Program-made: the position numbers and the translations under genes
NCBI GenBank assembly: GCA_947445425.1
Contig: CANFFA010000154.1
Coordinates: 1-6,241 of the forward strand
Length of the DNA stretch: 6,241 nt
Source: Paludibacteraceae bacterium
GTDB lineage: Bacteria; Bacteroidota; Bacteroidia; Bacteroidales; Paludibacteraceae
Direction of reading: 5' to 3'
In this document: one piece after another, positions 5,063-6,241 of the stretch
How positions within the stretch are numbered: the first letter of the stretch is position 1
Layout: each line of letters starts with the position of its first letter
Notes under the pieces: model-generated
Told to the model about the DNA's origin: nothing
Databases searched by the model: none
Seen by the model: the letters and a program-made list of their open reading frames with translations, nothing else

Positions 5063-6241
5063 ATGGCATACTTACACCGCATAACTGACACAGAACTTGA
5101 GCGTAAATTACAAGCAGCCGGAGCTATACTAATTCGTGGTACTAAAGCGTGCGGAAAGACAGAATCGGCAAGGCAATTTTCGAAAAGTATTTTGGAAATT
5201 GATACCGACCCGCAAGTACCACTATTAATAGAAACTGCACCCGCCCGCCTTTTGCTTGGAAATTCGCCTCGCCTTTTAGATGAGTGGCAAGAACAGCCAA
5301 AACTTTGGAATCTTGTTCGTCATGAAGTGGACAAACGTGCCATGCCTGCTCAATTTATTCTTACAGCTTCGGCTAACCCCGATGAAAAAACAAAAAAACA
5401 CTCTGGTGCAGGTAGGTTTACTACACTCGATATGCGCACCATGAGTTGGCAGGAGCTAGGACATTCAACTGGAAAAATTAGCTTGAAAGCTCTTCTGGAG
5501 GGAGGAATAATTGATGTGCAGGACGAAGCAACTGATCTGGAATTTATTATTGAGAAGATAATAATTGGGGGTTTCCCTGGTCTGATAAACAAAAGTATTT
5601 CTCAGGCAACAGATATAAATCGTGCCTATATCAATTTACTTGCCGAAGTAGATATGAGCCGCGTATCTGATATGAAGCGCGACCCTGCCAAAGTGCGCAA
5701 CCTGCTTCGGTCGTTAGCAAGAAATACAGCTACAACCATTGAAACGACCTCGATCGAAGCTGATATTTTTGAAAAGGAAAGTGTAAGTATTTCGCGCCCG
5801 ACAATTTACGATTATCTCGACACGCTCGAACGGTTAATGATAGTTGAAAATCAGCCGGCATGGAATACGCATTTACGTTCATCTGCTCAACTCAGAAAAT
5901 CTTCAAAACGACACTTTACTGATGTTTCGCTTGCTGTTGCAGCACTTGGTGCTACCAAAAAGTCCTTGCTTGCCGACCTGAAATTTACCGGTTTTCTGTT
6001 TGAGTCGCTTGTTGTACACGAACTTAGAGTTTATGCACAAGCTAATGATGCAAGCGTATATCATTATCGCGACTCTACCAACCTGGAAGTGGATGCCATT
6101 GTGCAACAATATACGGGTGAATATGCTGCTTTCGAAATTAAACTCGGTATAGGACAAATTGATGCAGCTGCAGCAAATCTCAAAAAATTTGCGTCCACGA
6201 TAGACACTTCGAAAACACAACCGCCTAAATCATTAAACATT
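5063..6241 (+). CDS. AAA_14/DUF4143 ATPase, 3' end beyond the window
   Basis: This frame has 393 codons from ATG at 5063 and is still open at the right edge; the family usually runs to about 400-430 residues, so only a short tail is missing. The N-terminal AAA_14 domain has a Walker A motif GTKACGKT (26-33), a Walker B LLDEWQ with D73 and E74, and a sensor-like FILTASANP (98-106). GRFTTLDMRTMSWQELG (117-133) is a family block. Residues about 225-275 look like a winged helix (SRPTIYDYLDTLERL). The DUF4143 domain has FESLVVHEL (E314), LEVDAI (D344) and FEIKLG (E358, K360), the pattern of a PD-(D/E)XK nuclease-like fold. Members are cytoplasmic and their biological role is not established; links to mobile DNA or defence have been suggested. 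It diverges from the HTCS behind a repeat-loaded promoter. No Shine-Dalgarno sequence is visible. The family call is firm, function open. Confidence 0.92.
   Translation, partial: MAYLHRITDTELERKLQAAGAILIRGTKACGKTESARQFSKSILEIDTDPQVPLLIETAPARLLLGNSPRLLDEWQEQPKLWNLVRHEVDKRAMPAQFILTASANPDEKTKKHSGAGRFTTLDMRTMSWQELGHSTGKISLKALLEGGIIDVQDEATDLEFIIEKIIIGGFPGLINKSISQATDINRAYINLLAEVDMSRVSDMKRDPAKVRNLLRSLARNTATTIETTSIEADIFEKESVSISRPTIYDYLDTLERLMIVENQPAWNTHLRSSAQLRKSSKRHFTDVSLAVAALGATKKSLLADLKFTGFLFESLVVHELRVYAQANDASVYHYRDSTNLEVDAIVQQYTGEYAAFEIKLGIGQIDAAAANLKKFASTIDTSKTQPPKSLNI

Noticed and set aside
5903..6220. Minus-strand open frame of 105 codons antisense to the ATPase
   Set aside because: It overlaps the conserved DUF4143 domain, whose plus-strand reading is clearly real, and the antisense protein shows no domain. 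The frame at 5350-5592 is rejected likewise.

Overview
The window looks like chromosomal DNA of a Bacteroidota member. The evidence is a hybrid two-component system (HTCS) of the type typical of that phylum, three start-proximal -7 boxes that match or nearly match the Bacteroidota consensus TAnnTTTG, AT-rich intergenic DNA, and genes without Shine-Dalgarno sequences. The genus cannot be told from the sequence.

Layout from left to right: (1) positions 1-559, minus strand, hold a two-gene operon. A DUF4160 protein (273-524) is followed one base later by a DUF2442 protein (start at 271) that runs off the left edge. The pair resembles a small toxin-antitoxin-like module, but no function is proven. 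(2) 525-773 is a gap with the operon promoter and one weak hairpin. (3) 774-4792, minus strand, is one HTCS regulator of about 1,339 residues: signal peptide, 14 propeller blades, Y_Y_Y domain, membrane segment, histidine kinase, receiver and AraC-type DNA-binding domain. A one-base deletion near 2755 splits it inside the Y_Y_Y domain. (4) 4793-5062 is a divergent promoter region with four 23-bp tandem repeats in exact register, a possible fifth degenerate unit, and an inverted copy of the repeat core in front of the HTCS promoter. (5) 5063-6241, plus strand, is an AAA_14/DUF4143 ATPase with a PD-(D/E)XK-like C-terminal domain. It is cut off by the right edge, probably a few tens of residues before its natural end.

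How the parts relate: the HTCS and the ATPase share one divergent control region. The same 10-bp element, TATAATATGT, lies 13 or 14 bp upstream of the -7 box in both promoters, which suggests either a shared regulator or a promoter element. HTCS proteins usually control nearby glycan-utilisation genes, but no susC/susD homologue or glycoside hydrolase lies in this window, so its target is unknown. The most unusual features are the repeat-loaded divergent promoter and the frameshift that breaks an otherwise intact regulator.
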